Positions 61,945-64,000 of a stretch of 64,000 bases of DNA are shown here, piece by piece. Position 1 is the first letter of the stretch. Each line of letters opens with the position of its first letter. This DNA is from Pomphorhynchus laevis. Lineage: Eukaryota; Acanthocephala; Palaeacanthocephala; Echinorhynchida; Pomphorhynchidae. The position numbers were made by a program, and so were the translations under genes. The notes below the pieces were generated by a model. That model saw only the letters and a program-made list of their open reading frames with translations. It ran no database searches and had not been told where the DNA came from. Location of the stretch: positions 186,001 to 250,000 of the forward strand of contig WNNJ02001606.1 of assembly GCA_012934845.2 (NCBI GenBank), written 5' to 3'.

Positions 61945-63591
61945 ATGCCTAAAGGACGTCCTGACAGTGTATTGAAATGCTGCAATTGCAATGGACAGGC
62001 TGCAAAATGCAAAAACTGCAAATGTGTTAAGGCCGGTCGAAAATGCACAACATGTAGAGTGGGCGGATGTATCAATAAGACGAATATAAGTACATCGTCC
62101 GATGTATGTATTTTAACTGGAATTCCGGAAAATAATATATACAGAAACGCTATAGAATCAGAATCTTCGCAAAGAAATGCATATCAAAATCATGCAAACA
62201 GAACAGTAATTACTGATGCTACTCAGATTGTATCTGTGAATAATGGAATTTCTAATAACTTAGAAATTTGTAATATTGAGGGGATATATCAAGTGGTTAT
62301 TCAATGGAAGCCAAATATCATGGTGCTCCCTCGATGTTCTGCAAGTAATACTATAATTGATACTATCGCAAACTTCTATTTCGATGTTGCACGAAAAAAT
62401 AATAATGAGAACTCTGTTCTCAAGTCTGCTACAGTTTTTTTACAATGCGTTCTCCAAAGAATTCCATCGAAAAAAGTTAACGTGATTCGAAAAACATTAG
62501 AGAACAGACTGGCTTTGTGGTCAACAAAAAAATATAAAGAGCTTTTTGACGAGGCCAATTACCTACAAGTAGCTTTTAGTGAACCTAGAAAAAATTCACA
62601 TATGACGGATTGGAAAAAGAATTATGTTAGACTAATGTTACGAGGGAAAGTTGCTGCAAGTTCCGCGATTCTTGATAACAATGATTCGTCAGGTCCGCTA
62701 GGCCCTAATGTTATGGTTGGATCTTCATCTGTCAAAGTGCTTGAAAATCTACACCCTATCCCAGAAAATCTACATCCTGATTCTCTTCTGTCATCACCAA
62801 TTCATGGAGCGATCACACATCACTCTGTACGCTTCACGCAAATTGACGAAGACGCTATTATCAAAGCTTGTAAAAAGACTAACGGAAGTGCAGGACCGTC
62901 AGGATGTGATTCGAATCTATGGAAATTCATGCTCACAGGCTTCGGAAATCATTCACGTAACCTTGCCAGGGCTATGGCTGAATTCACAATTCGATTAACT
63001 ACTGATAAAATTCCTCCTGGTGTTCTTGATGCGTTTACGACATGTAGGCTTGTCGCTATCCCTAAGAAATCTGGGGGCATAAGACCGATAGGAGTGTGTG
63101 AAGTTACGAGACGCATAGTATGTAAAGCCATACTTGAAGTGGTAAAATTCGACTTGCAAGACGTGGCTGGAAAGAGTCAACTGGCAGCATCACAACGTGG
63201 CGGAATTGAGTTTGCTATTCATTCCATCAAATCCGCATTTATGTCGAATAAACAACGCTGTGTTCTTGCCGTGGATGCTTCTAACGCATTTAACTCTTTA
63301 AATCGACAAGCTGCTATTCACAATATACAATACATTTGTCCTTCGTTGGCTTGTGTTCTTGCAAACACTTACAGAACTGACGCTCAACTAGTGCTTGGCG
63401 GTACAAGCATATTTTCTCGAGAGGGGTTCACACAAGGGGACCCCTTAGCTATGGCGGCTTTCTCCATGGCATCACTTCCGTTGATCAACAAAATTAAAAA
63501 CAGTGTTCCCAGCATCACACAAGTTTGGTTTGTGGATGATGCAAACTTTGTCGGTACAATTGACGAGTTAAATAAGTATGGAATGTATTGA
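61945..63591 (+). CDS. Reverse transcriptase with N-terminal CXC cysteine cluster
   Basis: 548 residues from MPKGRPDSVLKCCNCNGQ. Residues ~11-44 hold a Cys cluster (CCNCNGQAAKCKNCKCVKAG, RKCTTCRVGGC) like the tesmin/TSO1 CXC DNA-binding fold. It is followed by a long region without known domain (residues ~100-330). Then the RT: RLVAIPKKSGGIRPIGVCEV (~355-375), RCVLAVDASNAFNSLNRQAA (motif A, ~438-457), SREGFTQGDPLAMAAFSMAS (motif B), QVWFVDDANFVGTIDEL (motif C; FVDD in place of YADD). A frameshift at ~63,580 ends the frame. This RT type with GDPLAMAxxxxAxxPLI is common in invertebrate, notably cnidarian, genomes. No nuclease domain was recognised. Probably a retrotransposon protein, now broken. 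Confidence 0.78.
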   Translation: MPKGRPDSVLKCCNCNGQAAKCKNCKCVKAGRKCTTCRVGGCINKTNISTSSDVCILTGIPENNIYRNAIESESSQRNAYQNHANRTVITDATQIVSVNNGISNNLEICNIEGIYQVVIQWKPNIMVLPRCSASNTIIDTIANFYFDVARKNNNENSVLKSATVFLQCVLQRIPSKKVNVIRKTLENRLALWSTKKYKELFDEANYLQVAFSEPRKNSHMTDWKKNYVRLMLRGKVAASSAILDNNDSSGPLGPNVMVGSSSVKVLENLHPIPENLHPDSLLSSPIHGAITHHSVRFTQIDEDAIIKACKKTNGSAGPSGCDSNLWKFMLTGFGNHSRNLARAMAEFTIRLTTDKIPPGVLDAFTTCRLVAIPKKSGGIRPIGVCEVTRRIVCKAILEVVKFDLQDVAGKSQLAASQRGGIEFAIHSIKSAFMSNKQRCVLAVDASNAFNSLNRQAAIHNIQYICPSLACVLANTYRTDAQLVLGGTSIFSREGFTQGDPLAMAAFSMASLPLINKIKNSVPSITQVWFVDDANFVGTIDELNKYGMY

Positions 63592-64000
63592 AAAGCGATG
63601 GACCTCAATACGGATATTTCGTTAACGCTAAGAAAACACAACTGCTTACTCATCCATCTGAAATGAAGCAAGCATGCCCATTGAAAGAAATTGGAATATC
63701 ATCGGATGGTATTATGATACTTGGCATTCCTATAGGCACTACCGAGTATGTAGATTCGGTTGCACTTGATAAATCTCAAAGTTGGACTCGTCTACTTGAT
63801 CGTTTAGTAGAAATAGCCAAAGTTGATCCACATGTATCTTATATCGGTCTTACAAAATCAGTACAATGGAAATGGACTCACTTTTTCAGAAATACAACAT
63901 TTGAATGCGGGCATTTGTCAACGCTGTTGACCATACTAAAAGACAAGCTTTTACCATCTTTAACAAGTCGAACCTTGAATCATGATTGGTGGACAATATT
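63575..64000 (+). pseudogene. CXC-RT copy 2: downstream part after the frameshift
   Basis: In the next frame: VLKSDGPQYGYFVNAKKTQL, CPLKEIGISSDGIMILGIPI, GTTEYVDSV, LVEIAKVDPHVSYIGLTKSV and WKWTHFFRNTTFECGHLS, running off the window. It matches 59,994-60,404 of copy 1. Confidence 0.7.

Larger units (their letters stand above)
61871..64000 (+). mobile_element. CXC-type LINE-like RT element, copy 2 (runs off the window)
   Basis: Better preserved copy. A 5' UTR with AACTACTTACAATAATA directly precedes the start codon. The protein frame is open from 61,945 to 63,591 and, after one frameshift, continues to the window end. The 3' part is outside. Confidence 0.8.

Overview
The window is AT-rich animal DNA that is mostly transposon wreckage wrapped around one host gene. 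The host gene is a mitochondrial pyruvate dehydrogenase E1-alpha (PDHA) on the minus strand. Seven coding exons between 46,383 and 24,303 can be placed by protein similarity and GT/AG splice sites. Its sequence looks arthropod-like (for example YLMGVS and [13 protein letters not shown]), but it is divergent and may be a paralogue. Its first exon, with the start codon, was not found. The species cannot be named from the sequence.

Left part (1-24 kb): a CR1/L2-like LINE fragment (minus) meets two copies of a Penelope-like element (PLE) at 2-8.2 kb. In this PLE the GIY-YIG nuclease lies upstream of the reverse transcriptase (RT), which is the permuted order described for Naiad/Chlamys-type PLEs. 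A LINE C-terminal fragment follows (9.5-10.1 kb, minus). Then come three arrays (10.1-12.0, 16.4-18.3 and 20.8-23.9 kb) of a 22-bp half-unit, or 44-bp unit, minisatellite. The arrays are split by a nearly complete CR1/L2-like LINE (12.1-16.4 kb, with target-site duplication) and by a second APE-type LINE (18.3-20.8 kb). A slice of the second LINE also sits at the end of the first array with the same junction, so the region grew by segmental duplication.

Middle (24-46.4 kb): the PDHA gene. Its introns hold Naiad 3' ends, inverted pieces of a second PLE type, several foldback elements, a tRNA-derived SINE-like sequence, a 3.4-kb I/Nimb-like LINE inserted in a Naiad 3' end, and a 15-bp minisatellite of about 1.5 kb. 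The 5' end of the Nimb-like LINE can fold with the strand order of an HDV-like ribozyme. The upstream-most exon found is preceded, 16 bp away, by the 3' end of a Naiad copy, so the branch point probably lies in transposon sequence.

Right part (46.4-64 kb): a CR1/L2-like LINE 3' end, a second Nimb-like LINE (minus), and a nest of Naiad copies. One of these is an end-to-end 3.3-kb copy inserted in an opposite-strand copy. Two plus-strand copies follow of a LINE-like RT family whose protein starts with a CXC-type cysteine cluster. The second copy runs off the window.

The most interesting items are the candidate HDV-like ribozyme, the conserved folded RNA in the Naiad 3' UTR, the Naiad-derived splice branch region in PDHA, the inverted snap-back repeats at Naiad 5' junctions, and the satellite-LINE segmental duplication. 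No rRNA, canonical tRNA, CRISPR or bacterial-type feature was seen.
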